Source: Vibrio lentus (GTDB lineage Bacteria > Pseudomonadota > Gammaproteobacteria > Enterobacterales > Vibrionaceae). Taken from it: a stretch of DNA of 64,000 bases. Made by a program: the position numbers and the translations under genes. The notes beneath the pieces were generated by a model, which searched no databases, was not told where the DNA came from, and saw only the letters and a program-made list of their open reading frames with translations. This document shows positions 23,808 through 33,789 of this stretch, one piece after another. The DNA lies in the NCBI RefSeq assembly GCF_002875945.1, contig NZ_MCZK01000168.1, positions 1 to 64,000 of the forward strand. Reading direction: 5' to 3'. Every line of letters begins with the position of its first letter. Positions within the stretch are counted from its first letter, which is position 1.

Positions 23808-26445
23808 TTTCGGCCTAGAGGCAATCGTCTATGCCAAAGCAATAACACTGCTGGCAACGGTGGCCATCGTCGTGATGTGGTTACTCTACTATTGCTATCG
23901 CCTTAAACTCAAAAATGAAGCGATCGCGGGCACACACCATGTCGCGTACATCGCCTATTCTGTCTGTATTGTTGCGTGGATCAGCAGTAATGCTTACTTC
24001 CATACCGACTTACTGCCAGAACTTGGGGCATCAACGGCTGTGTTGGCTGCGAAATTTGCCAACCTCGCCTCTTTCTTTGCATTTGCCTTTGCTTATTACT
24101 TCTCGTGCCAGCTCGCCGCAGAGCAACGCAATGGTAAAGTGCATGTGTGGCAACAAGCTATTTTCGTCACCCTAACTGTCTACTCCTTCTTTATTAATTT
24201 AAGCCCGGGGTTAACCGTTGAAGACGTTACCATTGTAGGCCCAAGCCAGTTCATCATTGAGTTCGGCCCGCACACGTCATACTTCTTCATTGGTATGATT
24301 AGCTTTGTTGTTCTGACTCTCGTCAATCTAGTCGCGATGCGTGCCAACAGCAACAAGCTAACACTCACCAAAACCAGTTACATGATTGCGGGTATCTTGG
24401 TGTTCATGCTGTCGACGGCAACGATTCACCTTGGCATGACCTTCTTCTTACGTGATTTCTCACTCACTTGGCTACCACCCGCCTTGTCTATTAGTGAGAT
24501 GTTGTTCGTAGGCTATGCTCTGCTGACGTCTCGTTTTTACAGCGTGAAATATCTGGCGTACATGAGCCTCAATGCACTTCTGGTGTGTGCTATTTTGGTG
24601 ATACCTTTCGGCGCGATTTTTATCCCGCTGACTGACGACAACCAATGGTTAATCGCAATCCCCATCTGTGCACTGATTGGGGTGACTTGGCACGTACTCT
24701 ATAAACGTGTGAGCCGCTATGCCTCGTTCTTTGTGTACGGAAACAAGAAAACACCCGTCCAACAAATCCTTGCATTGGAAGAAGATTTCAAACTATCAAT
24801 TGATGATGCAATGCGTCGTTTGGGTAGCCTACTGCAAATCCCAGAAGACAAGCTGCGCCTCGTGAATAGTAACTACAACGAGACCTTCTACGAAGATTAC
24901 CTGTCGACGAACAAGTCTGTTTTGGTGTTCGACGAACTGTCTGAAGAGTTAGATTACACCGCGCCTGCGAAAAGCTCGATCAAGGCTCTGTATGAAAAGA
25001 TGAGTTCGAACAACACCGCCTTAGTGATGCCTTTGTTTGGTCAGGGTAAGTCCGTTACGCACTTATTGGTTTCATCGCACAAGAGTAACGACCAGATGTT
25101 CTCTAACGAAGAGATCTCTGCGCTGCAAACCTTGTTAACGCGTGTACAAAGCACGATTGAAGCAGATAGACGCATACGTCAAAGCCGTGCATTGGCTAAC
25201 TCAATTGCCCATGAAATGCGTAACCCGCTAGCTCAAGTACAATTGCACTTTGAAATTTTGAAGCAGCATATTGATAATCAGGCACCAGCGAAGCAGATCC
25301 TACTTGATATTGAGAACGGCCAAGCTGCGATTCAACGCGGTCGACAGCTGATTGATATCATCTTGCGAGAAGTCAGTGACAGCTCACCTGAGCACGGGCC
25401 AATCACCATGACCTCGATTCACAAGGCCGTGGATCAGGCCGTCAGCCACTATGGCTTTGAGAACGAGAAGATCATTGAGCGAATTCGTCTACCACAACAC
25501 GCTGATTTTGTGGCAAAACTGAATGAGACCTTATTCAACTTCGTTATTTTCAACCTGATCCGTAACGCGATCTACTACTTTGATTCCTATCCAGATAGCC
25601 AAATCGAGATCAGTACTAAAGCCGGCTCTTACGAGAATGTGCTCGTTTTCCGAGATACCGGACCAGGCATTGATGAAGCCATTGCTCACAAGATCTTCGA
25701 TGACTTCTTCTCTTATCAAAAGAGCGGCGGTAGTGGTTTAGGTTTAGGTTATTGCCAACGTGTAATGCGTTCATTTGGTGGTCGAGTTGAATGTAAATCT
25801 AAGCTTGGTGAGTTTACAGAATTCCATCTGTACTTCCCAGTTGTGCCAAATGCTCCGAAAGCAGATGCTCTACGTACGCCTTATTTCAACGATTGGAAAC
25901 ACAACCAACCGACAGAAGATAAAGCCGAAGCTGAAACAAAGTCAGAGAAGCAAACGCCAAGTGCTGATAACGATCCTGAGCCAGCACCTGCACCTGCACC
26001 TGAGCCAGAAAAGGCGCAAACAGTAACTCCACCAGCATCAAATCATCTCGCACCCACCGTGCTGATCGTTGATGACAAAGAGGTACAACGCACACTGGTT
26101 CAGATGTACTTGAGCCGACTCGGTGTTAACAGCCTACAAGCAAAGAACGGTGAGAATGCCGTTGAGCTGTTTAGAACGCACCAAGTCGACTTGATTTTGA
26201 TGGACGTGCAAATGCCAGTCATGAACGGCTTTGACGCAAGCCAGATCATCAAGGCACGCTCGCCGAATACGCCGATCATTGCTTTGTCTGGTGAATCAGG
26301 ACAACGTGAGCTAGACATGATCAGCAAGCTGATGGATGGCCGCCTAGAGAAACCAACCTCATTGGATGCGCTGCAACACGTACTTGATAACTGGTTGAAG
26401 ACAGAAACGACACCCAACGCTTCTAAAGAAGCTGAAAGTGAATAG
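23800..26445 (+). CDS. luxN: Hybrid autoinducer sensor kinase LuxN
   Basis: LuxN senses the LuxM signal and acts as kinase at low and phosphatase at high cell density through LuxU and LuxO. The N-terminal part has about nine membrane segments and the periplasmic and membrane residues of the signal site (YFHTDLLPELG, IIEFGPHTSYF). The kinase domain has IAHEMRNPL with His471, followed by N box FNLIRNA and the glycine-rich GGSGLGLGY. A C-terminal receiver has Asp802 in LILMDVQMP. ATG 23800 is chosen over 23794 because AGG lies 6 bases before it and LuxN starts MFDF. The linker before the receiver is rich in Pro, Ala and Glu and is longer than in V. harveyi as I recall. Confidence 0.97.
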   Translation: MFDFGLEAIVYAKAITLLATVAIVVMWLLYYCYRLKLKNEAIAGTHHVAYIAYSVCIVAWISSNAYFHTDLLPELGASTAVLAAKFANLASFFAFAFAYYFSCQLAAEQRNGKVHVWQQAIFVTLTVYSFFINLSPGLTVEDVTIVGPSQFIIEFGPHTSYFFIGMISFVVLTLVNLVAMRANSNKLTLTKTSYMIAGILVFMLSTATIHLGMTFFLRDFSLTWLPPALSISEMLFVGYALLTSRFYSVKYLAYMSLNALLVCAILVIPFGAIFIPLTDDNQWLIAIPICALIGVTWHVLYKRVSRYASFFVYGNKKTPVQQILALEEDFKLSIDDAMRRLGSLLQIPEDKLRLVNSNYNETFYEDYLSTNKSVLVFDELSEELDYTAPAKSSIKALYEKMSSNNTALVMPLFGQGKSVTHLLVSSHKSNDQMFSNEEISALQTLLTRVQSTIEADRRIRQSRALANSIAHEMRNPLAQVQLHFEILKQHIDNQAPAKQILLDIENGQAAIQRGRQLIDIILREVSDSSPEHGPITMTSIHKAVDQAVSHYGFENEKIIERIRLPQHADFVAKLNETLFNFVIFNLIRNAIYYFDSYPDSQIEISTKAGSYENVLVFRDTGPGIDEAIAHKIFDDFFSYQKSGGSGLGLGYCQRVMRSFGGRVECKSKLGEFTEFHLYFPVVPNAPKADALRTPYFNDWKHNQPTEDKAEAETKSEKQTPSADNDPEPAPAPAPEPEKAQTVTPPASNHLAPTVLIVDDKEVQRTLVQMYLSRLGVNSLQAKNGENAVELFRTHQVDLILMDVQMPVMNGFDASQIIKARSPNTPIIALSGESGQRELDMISKLMDGRLEKPTSLDALQHVLDNWLKTETTPNASKEAESE

Positions 26446-26490
26446 TTGGTCGCTAATTTTCGATGGCTGACAACCGCATCAATGGTTAAT

Positions 26491-26528
26491 AAAAAATCCC
26501 CTAAAGAGGTTATCTTGAGGGGATTTTT
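26491..26528. terminator. Bidirectional terminator between luxN and the serine hydrolase gene
   Basis: AAAAAATCCCCT and AGGGGATTTTT form a stem around a 14-base spacer, giving A and T tracts on both sides for the convergent genes. Confidence 0.85.
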
Positions 26529-26546
26529 ATATTCAGCAACCTATAG

Positions 26547-27848
26547 CTAAAGCGACTTAGCTAACGACTCAAAAGCTTCCACTCTCGCTTTTGATTCTTC
26601 ACGTGCAGCATTCGAAGCACTCTCTGCTGAAGAGAACGTAGCAATGACGACATTCTTGTCTTGGTTGATATACAAGAACTGACCAAACACCCCTCGATAC
26701 GTCGCAATATTTTTGTCTGAGTCATGTACCCAAAGGAAGTTTTTGTAGCCCTCTAAGTGCGAATCAAAGACTTGAGCCTCAGTATCTTTGTAGACACTGT
26801 TCATCATGTGTCGATTTTCTTCCGGCGTAATATTGAAGCTATCTTTGACCCACTTTTCAGAGAAGACTTGTTGGCCGTTGTATTCGCCATTGTTAACCAT
26901 CGCCAGCCCAACACGTGCAAAATCTCGAAGCGTCGTATTGAAACCACCAGTTGCGACTGGGTTGTAGTTCATGTCCGTCATGAAGAAGGCATCATGCTCT
27001 GTGCCAAGTTTGTTCCAAATGTTGTCAGCAATAAATTGGTCAAGCGTTTGACCGGAAACGCGAGCGACAACCCAACCAATAACATCAACGTTCGGGCTGT
27101 GGTATTCAAACTTATCGTTCACCTTTAAATTTTCATTCTGCTCAAACATCGCAGAGAAGCTCAGCAAATCACGAGGCTTATCTGTCTTTGTTGGGTCCAA
27201 TGCCAGCAAGTCGTACGCTGGAATAAAACCTAATCGGCGGAAGTATTCGAAATGCACATCCCCCGGAGCCATGTTTACATAATCTTCGCTGTAATCAATC
27301 GCAGAGGTCATGTTCAGCAAAGTACGCAGAGTCTGCTCACCAAAGTGTGTTCCTTTAAGCTCTTCGATGTATGTGCTGACCTTTTTCTCAACATCAACCT
27401 TACCTTGCTCAACCAACAAACCTAAAGCCTGACCAACCAAAGATTTGGTACTTGAAGCCCACAGGTGGTGATCTCTTGCTGTGAAGTCACCAAAGTATTC
27501 TTCATGCAATATCTTTCCGTCTTGGATAATAATGTAGCCATCGGTGTGATCATTAATCATCGCATCACGAAAAGTCAGCTCTTCTCCGTCATAGGTAAAT
27601 TTGTGTTGAGCGACTTCAGCGTTTAACGCTTGTGGTATCTCGTTGATCGCACCATCTCGAGAAACCATAACCGTTGGGTGAATGCCTATGTTCTGGAAAG
27701 CCCATTTATTGAATGGCGCATGTGTCCAGTTCTCCAGTGTGACTTGCTCATTCGCTTTTGCTGGCACTGTAGACATAGGCTTGATATCCGCCATTGCGGT
27801 TGTCGAAAATAAGCCCGCAGTGACCAATGAAATAATCGACTTTCTCAT
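26547..27848 (-). CDS. Secreted serine hydrolase of the beta-lactamase/esterase family
   Basis: The 433-residue protein has a signal peptide ending TTAMA. The SxxK motif SSTK (in LWASSTKSLVGQALG) and a later YHSPN that supplies the YxN element place it in the serine beta-lactamase (class C)/esterase superfamily. Many members are esterases or peptidases rather than antibiotic resistance enzymes. The C-terminal segment FLYINQDKNVVIATFSS is also typical. It is divergent from a LysR gene with paired operator-like sites between them, so it is probably regulated by that LysR protein. Confidence 0.87.
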   Translation of the reverse strand: MRKSIISLVTAGLFSTTAMADIKPMSTVPAKANEQVTLENWTHAPFNKWAFQNIGIHPTVMVSRDGAINEIPQALNAEVAQHKFTYDGEELTFRDAMINDHTDGYIIIQDGKILHEEYFGDFTARDHHLWASSTKSLVGQALGLLVEQGKVDVEKKVSTYIEELKGTHFGEQTLRTLLNMTSAIDYSEDYVNMAPGDVHFEYFRRLGFIPAYDLLALDPTKTDKPRDLLSFSAMFEQNENLKVNDKFEYHSPNVDVIGWVVARVSGQTLDQFIADNIWNKLGTEHDAFFMTDMNYNPVATGGFNTTLRDFARVGLAMVNNGEYNGQQVFSEKWVKDSFNITPEENRHMMNSVYKDTEAQVFDSHLEGYKNFLWVHDSDKNIATYRGVFGQFLYINQDKNVVIATFSSAESASNAAREESKARVEAFESLAKSL

Positions 27849-27875
27849 CTGAAATCTCCGTTAACAATCTTGTGT

Positions 27876-27940
27876 GTACGGATGTAGAGTACTTTGCTAA
27901 GTTCAAACATATAAATCCAAAATGTACGTCCAAACAGTAC
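27876..27940. promoter_or_regulatory. Two GTAC-N9-GTAC sites in a LysR/target divergent promoter
   Basis: GTAC-N9-GTAC occurs at 27876-27892 and at 27924-27940, with starts 48 bp apart. Both copies are in the 104-bp gap between the serine hydrolase and the LysR start. Two equal dyads of this spacing are what a tetrameric LysR regulator would occupy. Confidence 0.5.
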
Positions 27941-27952
27941 AAAGGTAATCAG

Positions 27953-28861
27953 ATGATGATTTCGAATGAACAGGTGGCATGCTTCACCAGTGTCTATGAG
28001 CTTCAAAGCTACAGTGCTGCCAGTAAAAGATTAAATAAAGCTCGCTCTACGGTGCGAGAGAGAATCAATGCATTGGAAGATTTGATGGGAATGGAGCTGT
28101 TTTCTATAGAAGGAAAAAAGGCAGTTGCAACGGACATTGCTCATCGTCTTTACCCAAGAGCACGGTTACTAGCGAGACAATCGTTAGAGTTCGAAAACAT
28201 AGCCTTATCTGCTTACAAAGGCGAGCTCAACAACATTACCGTTTATCACGATAGCTCGATCCCTTGTCAGCTTTTGCTTAGCATTGAGTCTGAGATCAAG
28301 GCTCTTCATCCTCACATGCTTATCAATTGGCTGCAACGAGACAGAAACCACTGTTTACAGCAGATAGAAGATGGAGATGCCCTGTTTGCCATTATGCCTG
28401 GGATGGGCAACTTACACCCAAGTGCGGGTATCGGTAATATCAACCTTGGATCTTTTCAGCTGAGCCTATTCACGTCTGTTCACTCCAGCATTCCAAACCG
28501 GTCGATTTCGATTGCTGAACTGGCCACCTTTCGTCAATTAATCACTGAGAATGACATTGCAAACGAGCTTAGGCACACCAAGATCAGTAGCGAGTTTGAA
28601 GTAGTCACATCACAAAGCCTGCTCATCGAAAAGCTAAAGCAAGACGGATGGGTTGTGTGTCCTAAGGAGAACCTAGCCCAATACATCAAAAGTGGTGAGG
28701 TACGTGAAATCGAGCTCCAAGAAGCGCCAAATATGATTCAGCAAGATTGCATTATGTTTTACAACCTATCCTCTAAAGCGTCTGAACAAGAATCTCAAAT
28801 CATCGAAGTGGCCGCTAAAGTAATTAAGAATCAAGTACTTCGTAAAAATCAGTCATTCTGA
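27953..28861 (+). CDS. LysR-family regulator divergent from the serine hydrolase
   Basis: The N-terminal DNA-binding segment reads VACFTSVYELQSYSAASKRLNKARSTVRERINALEDLMGMELF, a LysR-like helix-turn-helix with the unusual KARSTVRERI recognition helix. An open frame begins at GTG 27872, but AAAGG at 27941-27945 points to ATG 27953 (302 residues), and the extra upstream residues lie over the GTAC dyads. The effector domain is of normal size. The likely target is the divergent serine hydrolase gene. Confidence 0.85.
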   Translation: MMISNEQVACFTSVYELQSYSAASKRLNKARSTVRERINALEDLMGMELFSIEGKKAVATDIAHRLYPRARLLARQSLEFENIALSAYKGELNNITVYHDSSIPCQLLLSIESEIKALHPHMLINWLQRDRNHCLQQIEDGDALFAIMPGMGNLHPSAGIGNINLGSFQLSLFTSVHSSIPNRSISIAELATFRQLITENDIANELRHTKISSEFEVVTSQSLLIEKLKQDGWVVCPKENLAQYIKSGEVREIELQEAPNMIQQDCIMFYNLSSKASEQESQIIEVAAKVIKNQVLRKNQSF

Positions 28862-28895
28862 TGACAGGGCGATACAGTGCGGTATTAGCCGAGAC

Positions 28896-29819
28896 TTAAA
28901 ACGACTCGCTGAGCAACTCAGCACTAGAACACTTCTTGATGGTCTCGTTTAACCATTGTTGAAGCGGGTGTCGCCGAGCTTGGTTTGAAACAACGGTAGC
29001 AAAGTCTCCACCGGGAATCGTTATCTCGTCATTAATTGGGAAATATTTAAATTCTGATGGTAGGTGAACCGCTAGCGATTTCGAGCACGGGAACAACAGG
29101 TCGGTGACTAACATGGTATCTAAAATGATATTGAGGTGGCTACTGCGTAGCTGCACTTTCGGAACGATTGCAAAAGGCCTAAGCGCCTCTGTTGTAAGGT
29201 TACTGACCTCATTCCAACTTGGAATTAACTGTGATGCGATTGGATAAGTTATAAAGTGTTCCGCGGTAATGTCTTTAGCTGCTAATGGATGATTTTTGCG
29301 TGTAACGACCACAAAACTGTCCGTTCCCATTTTTTGCTGCACAAGCTGTTTAGACAAATTAAGTGGGAAGTAATTAACTCCTATATCTATATTGCCTTGA
29401 GTAATCTGACTCGGAGTATTGGCTTCCCAATTAGTAATATGGAGTTCGATATTAGGAGCAGCATTAACGATAGACTTAATAAGTTTTGGTGCCAACCATT
29501 GTGCTAAAAAGCCATTTATCGCGATAGACACCTTCTCATTGATCTGTGCTGGGTCAAACTCATCGTCTCCTTCAATTGCAAACATCAAATTGTCTAAAGC
29601 TGTTGGTAACCGAGCACCAATTTCTAGTGCTTTGCTTGTTGGCGCTAAACCATGAGCGGTGCGAACAAAAAGTTCATCTTCAAAGTAATCTCGTAACCGA
29701 CTCAATGCTCGACTTACTGCGGGTTGGCTGATGTGTAGCAATTCGCTCGCTTTACGAGTGTTCTTCACTTCAATCAGTACACGTAACACTTTTAATAAAT
29801 TAAGATCTAACTGACTCAT
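28896..29819 (-). CDS. LysR-family regulator
   Basis: The 307-residue protein starts LDLNLLKVLRVLIEVKNTRKASELLHISQPAVSRALSRLRDYFEDELFVR, the canonical LysR helix-turn-helix. It faces the other LysR gene (27953-28861) convergently, 34 bp apart. Its divergent neighbour is more than 500 bp away, so a target is not clear. The small secreted-protein gene at 29966-30169 lies upstream on the same strand. Confidence 0.9.
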   Translation of the reverse strand: MSQLDLNLLKVLRVLIEVKNTRKASELLHISQPAVSRALSRLRDYFEDELFVRTAHGLAPTSKALEIGARLPTALDNLMFAIEGDDEFDPAQINEKVSIAINGFLAQWLAPKLIKSIVNAAPNIELHITNWEANTPSQITQGNIDIGVNYFPLNLSKQLVQQKMGTDSFVVVTRKNHPLAAKDITAEHFITYPIASQLIPSWNEVSNLTTEALRPFAIVPKVQLRSSHLNIILDTMLVTDLLFPCSKSLAVHLPSEFKYFPINDEITIPGGDFATVVSNQARRHPLQQWLNETIKKCSSAELLSESF

Positions 29820-29965
29820 TTACCAACCCCATCAACAATGCGTATCAATGAGCCTACCATGCTGTTTAGCAATAAGGAATATTGGTGCTCGTCATAGGGT
29901 AACCGTGTGCTTGAGTTAACAAGTTAGTTTTAAAATTCCTTTTCCGACGGTGTTAATACTGGTAA

Positions 29966-30169
29966 TTAGGACTGGTAGTTAAATTCCAAGCTCTTAAAGC
30001 ATTCTTCTATACGTTCTCCTTTCACAATCTCAGTAACCTGGGACAGGTCAGCAATTTCAAGACTTAAATAGTTATCTAAGCTCGCCTCATTGGCTTCAAC
30101 CAATGCAGGTAGAATCAATAACGTAGCAAAGCTAGTAATTATAAGAGCAGCAGCGGTGGTTTTTTTCAT
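29966..30169 (-). CDS. Small secreted protein of unknown function
   Basis: The 67-residue protein has a signal peptide (MKKTTAAALIITSFATLLIL, cleavage perhaps after LVEA) and an acidic mature part of about 40 residues with one cysteine. AGGAGA-type purines precede the start (reverse of TCTCCT at 30176-30181). I do not recognise the family. Confidence 0.6.
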   Translation of the reverse strand: MKKTTAAALIITSFATLLILPALVEANEASLDNYLSLEIADLSQVTEIVKGERIEECFKSLEFNYQS

Positions 30170-30410
30170 CTTAGAATCTCCTGTTGGGATACATCACCAT
30201 CCTATTTCCCAAAAGAATACTTTTGAAATGAGTTGTTGATATTCGCGTTATACACCTAGCGAATATCTAGGAGAACCAATGAAATTACAATTTGGTATAT
30301 CTTATTTTCATTTAATTCATTATTTGCAAATCGCTAGTCGAGATAAGATCTGAGCCATCAACAAACAGGTTTGTGACTAAACCTAACTTTCTGACCTTAA
30401 GGTGGACACA

Positions 30411-31568
30411 ATGAAATCATCTCTCGTTGCAGTAGCGTTAGCTGGACTTTTCTCAGGCAGTGTTTTTGCTAATAACTTCCCAGTGGAACCCAGCTTAGCC
30501 GAACTTCATGCATATAAAGCGTATCACCATGCGGAGTACATGAAAGAGACAGCAAAGCAGGCGGGCGGAACCAACGTTCTACTCCATACCACAACACTAC
30601 CAACGGAAGGTACAGACCCGGTTGTTACCCCTGCCCTTGACCATCTCTATACAAAAGCCGTCATTGATCTTACCAGTGGCCCAGTTATTCTTGAGGTGCC
30701 TAAAGTCGAGGAGAATCGTTACTTTTCAATAATGGTTACCGACCAAGAGCACTACGTAACCTTTGATGAAATACGCCCTGAAGGCCAATATGTTTTCGTT
30801 CGTCATGACTATCAAGGCCCAATTTCTGATGGGAAGGTGATAGAGAGCCGCAGTGATTACCCACATCTCTTTATACGAACTCAGGTGAAAACCCAAGATG
30901 ATCTAAAGAATACATTAGCGATCCAAAAAGAAATCAAGCTAACAGGTAAAGTCGGTGAATTGGAATACGAGAATGCTATCCAGTTTACTTTGGATACCCA
31001 CGATGTTTATCCGCAAAATGAAGGAATTCTGGCGGAAGCCGTGAACTACGACAGCGAAGACCATCAAGCCATGTTCCAATGGGCTGGTCAGTATTTCGCA
31101 CAAAAGATCACTGACAATACCGGGATGTTTGGCCCAATCGACAGCGTTGAGCCCAAATCACAAGATCCTCGCGTTCGCGCCGCTGCCATCGTGGGTCACT
31201 TGGGCTTGCCTGTGGATCACGCCTATTACACTGGGATTTTCAATCAATGTAATGGCGATAGCCTCAACGGTGACACGCCTTATGTCGTCACAATGCCATA
31301 CTCAAATAACGTCTCAGAGTTTTGGTCTATTACTCGCTACAGCGCGGCGACTCGTAACACCTTGCCAAACTCGAATGATGTCTATAACGCGTATAACACT
31401 AAACCAAACGCAGATGGCAATATCCAAATCACATTCAGTGTAGAAGATCCGAAAGATGGCAGCTACTGGATGCCAGTCAATACAGGTGAACCCTATTACT
31501 ATGTAGAACGTTTTTATGGGCCAGAAGTCGGCAAGGTAATCACGACACAAGATTTTTGTAACCAGTGA
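30411..31568 (+). CDS. Secreted DUF1254/DUF1214 protein
   Basis: The protein has a signal peptide (MKSSLVAVALAGLFSGSVFA), an N-terminal DUF1254 domain with DHLYTKAVIDLTSGPVILEVP and RYFSIMVTDQ, and a C-terminal DUF1214 part with FWSITRYSAATRNTLPN and GSYWMPVNTGEPYYYVERFYGP. The family is widespread in the periplasm of proteobacteria and its reaction is not known. AAGGTGG before ATG 30411 decides this start over GTG 30402. A strong terminator follows. It is a single gene. Confidence 0.87.
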   Translation: MKSSLVAVALAGLFSGSVFANNFPVEPSLAELHAYKAYHHAEYMKETAKQAGGTNVLLHTTTLPTEGTDPVVTPALDHLYTKAVIDLTSGPVILEVPKVEENRYFSIMVTDQEHYVTFDEIRPEGQYVFVRHDYQGPISDGKVIESRSDYPHLFIRTQVKTQDDLKNTLAIQKEIKLTGKVGELEYENAIQFTLDTHDVYPQNEGILAEAVNYDSEDHQAMFQWAGQYFAQKITDNTGMFGPIDSVEPKSQDPRVRAAAIVGHLGLPVDHAYYTGIFNQCNGDSLNGDTPYVVTMPYSNNVSEFWSITRYSAATRNTLPNSNDVYNAYNTKPNADGNIQITFSVEDPKDGSYWMPVNTGEPYYYVERFYGPEVGKVITTQDFCNQ

Positions 31569-31590
31569 TTCGATAAATCATTAACCACGA

Positions 31591-31626
31591 ATAAAACCAT
31601 GCTTTCAGCGTAAAGCATGGTTTTAT
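31591..31626. terminator. Terminator after the DUF1254 gene
   Basis: ATAAAACCATGCTTT and AAAGCATGGTTTTAT form a long near-perfect stem with a short loop. A and T tracts occur on both sides. Confidence 0.85.
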
Positions 31627-31763
31627 CATTATGTATGGCTAACGGATAAGTTTATCTAGTTAAGACGGTGCTGTACCTCACTTTCTATTACACCAGACAC
31701 AACACCTTCGTTTAGCGCGGCAGCCGACTAGACGTACTTAGAGCGTCTAATTACGCCCTGCGA

Positions 31764-32969
31764 CTAAGCGACAGGCATTTCAAACGTTTTTCGCTGGCAC
31801 ATGTACATGATAATAATTGCGGCACTGCTCATCAGTGACAATATCCAGCTGCTCAGAACCATCACTTCGTGAGTGGCCGGAACGAGCGATAAACAAAACG
31901 TAAAGCCAAATGCTCCAACCATCTGCAGAGCACCGTAGATAGCACCAACCTGCCCCTTGTGATTAGGAAACAAATACAATGCCGAGACGCCAGCTATCGC
32001 AAGTAAAAATGCAGAGCCAAACGCCATCAATGAAAAGCCGAATAACATTAATGAGTAGCTATGCACGAAAAGGCTTAGAGTAATAACAGCACAGCCTACA
32101 ATTTGAATCAGGCTCCCATAAACTAGAGTCATATTTTCGCTGATACGATTCTTCAGAAACTGGTTCCAAATTAATCTTGATGCAACGCTACTCGCTATCA
32201 AAACCATTGATCCAATTCCGTAATCTGTGGCCGTTAAATCAAATTGATTCTGAGCAACAAAAGAACCCGTTACTTGGAAAAGCAGTAGGCAACTAGTCCC
32301 GCTAAACATCATTGCCAAATAACACAGAAACGTTACGTTCGATGTGATGAAAGCATAGTCTTTTAGTATCTGTTTAGGCTTAATTGCATCAGGGTTCTTC
32401 TGACTGATCGTTTCACGTTTCATGAATGTGATAATCAATAGTGTTGCGATCGATAAACACGCCATGAAGACAAAATTACCTTGCCAACCAAAGTGTTGAG
32501 TCAGGTATCCCCCTAAAATGAGCGTTAAACCGGGTAGGCTCATAAAAAGAATCCCATACCAAGCAAGTATCCCCATGAGTTCCGCTTTTTCGAAGGCGTC
32601 TTGGAGTATTGTTCGGCAAAGCAGATAAAGGCCACCAACCCCTAAGCCTTGGATGATCCTACCAAGTAACAGAATATCTATGTTATCAGCCATCAGACAA
32701 GTCATTGAACCAATGACAAAAATCGAAGATGAAAGAATAGCGACGGGCTTTCGCCCATACCGCTCGGACAACGGCCCACAGATAAGTTGACTGCATGCTA
32801 AAGCGATAAAAAACAGACTCAACGTCTGTTGTACTAGCGCCTCGGAGGTGTGGAGTTCACTTTGTATATCTGGAAAGCTTGGCGTATACATGCTCGACGC
32901 AAAAAAATAGCTCGATGCCATTAAAATGCTGATAAATATATTGGTTATTTTAGACACTCGTTTTCCCAT
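31764..32969 (-). CDS. Bcr/CflA-type MFS drug efflux transporter
   Basis: The 401-residue inner membrane protein has about twelve membrane segments. SSMYTPSFPDIQSELHTSEALVQQTLSLFFIALACSQLICGPLSERYGRKP shows the loop 2-3 motif (GPLSxRYGRKP) of drug:H+ antiporters and the start resembles the Bcr/CflA branch. It likely exports small drug-like molecules. It lies 88 bp downstream of the AraC regulator gene on the same strand, so the two may be cotranscribed. The substrate is not known. Confidence 0.88.
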   Translation of the reverse strand: MGKRVSKITNIFISILMASSYFFASSMYTPSFPDIQSELHTSEALVQQTLSLFFIALACSQLICGPLSERYGRKPVAILSSSIFVIGSMTCLMADNIDILLLGRIIQGLGVGGLYLLCRTILQDAFEKAELMGILAWYGILFMSLPGLTLILGGYLTQHFGWQGNFVFMACLSIATLLIITFMKRETISQKNPDAIKPKQILKDYAFITSNVTFLCYLAMMFSGTSCLLLFQVTGSFVAQNQFDLTATDYGIGSMVLIASSVASRLIWNQFLKNRISENMTLVYGSLIQIVGCAVITLSLFVHSYSLMLFGFSLMAFGSAFLLAIAGVSALYLFPNHKGQVGAIYGALQMVGAFGFTFCLSLVPATHEVMVLSSWILSLMSSAAIIIMYMCQRKTFEMPVA

Positions 32970-33057
32970 AAACGTTAAGAACAGAGCATCATGTTAAATA
33001 GATTCTCACGTTAAGGTTTTGGGTAAAACGACACTGTGTTTACAAATTGCGCCAAGT

Positions 33058-33789
33058 TTAATTCTGGGGTGCTTTTTTCTGATATTCTTTAAATGCAGTG
33101 GAGAATGAAGACAGGCTTGAGTACTCAAGTTCGAATGCAATGTCAGTTGCGCTAATGCCTTTTGCCATCATTTTTTCAGCACGCTCCATAACCACCTTTT
33201 GTCGGATATCTCGAAAAGAGGCTTTGAAACTAGACAAAAAAAGTCGGTTTAAGGTACGAACTGAAGCCCCAGTTTGCTTAGATAAATCTGAGATAGACAT
33301 TTTGATGTTAGGTTTGTTTGATAGTGCTTCAATTACCAGTAACAGTCGTCTGTCCATCCCTCCCTTTGCGATTAGGGGGTTATTGGTTGGTTTACAAAGG
33401 ATGCTTTGGTCGACTAGAACGTGCACATAGTGAGTCACGAGCTTTTGTTCTGGGCCGCCATTTTCCCAAACACTGAATAACTGAGCGACTATGGGGGATA
33501 CGTCCAATATGCATATATCAGTGATATTAGGAGTTGAATCTTGGGGCAGGCGAAGTAAGGAAACATGTGATTGTTTTAGAAAGTCAGCACGATGTGGTAC
33601 GCCCGCTGGAATATAAATTAAAGAGCCCGGCATAGAGAGTAAACTATGCTGGTCAGTCGATAGAATTTGGCAGCCTTGGTGTATAAAAGCTAAGTGCGCA
33701 TAATCATGAGTATGTACCTCACCTGAGTAGTGCGACTCATGATGCTTAACAATGACTTGATAGTCGTCCAAATTAATCATTTCATCCAT
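33058..33789 (-). CDS. AraC-family regulator
   Basis: The 243-residue protein has an N-terminal cupin sensor (HESHYSGEVHTHDYAHLAFIHQG, GSLIYIPAGVPHRADF) and a C-terminal pair of helix-turn-helix motifs (MSISDLSKQTGASVRTLNRLFLSSFKASFRDIRQKVVMERA, SATDIAFELEYSSLSSFSTAFKEYQKKAP). It lies upstream of the MFS exporter in the same direction and probably controls it. Confidence 0.9.
   Translation of the reverse strand: MDEMINLDDYQVIVKHHESHYSGEVHTHDYAHLAFIHQGCQILSTDQHSLLSMPGSLIYIPAGVPHRADFLKQSHVSLLRLPQDSTPNITDICILDVSPIVAQLFSVWENGGPEQKLVTHYVHVLVDQSILCKPTNNPLIAKGGMDRRLLLVIEALSNKPNIKMSISDLSKQTGASVRTLNRLFLSSFKASFRDIRQKVVMERAEKMMAKGISATDIAFELEYSSLSSFSTAFKEYQKKAPQN

Noticed and set aside
26547..27848. Beta-lactamase conferring antibiotic resistance
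   Set aside because: The SxxK and YxN motifs are shared by many esterases and peptidases; nothing here shows drug hydrolysis.
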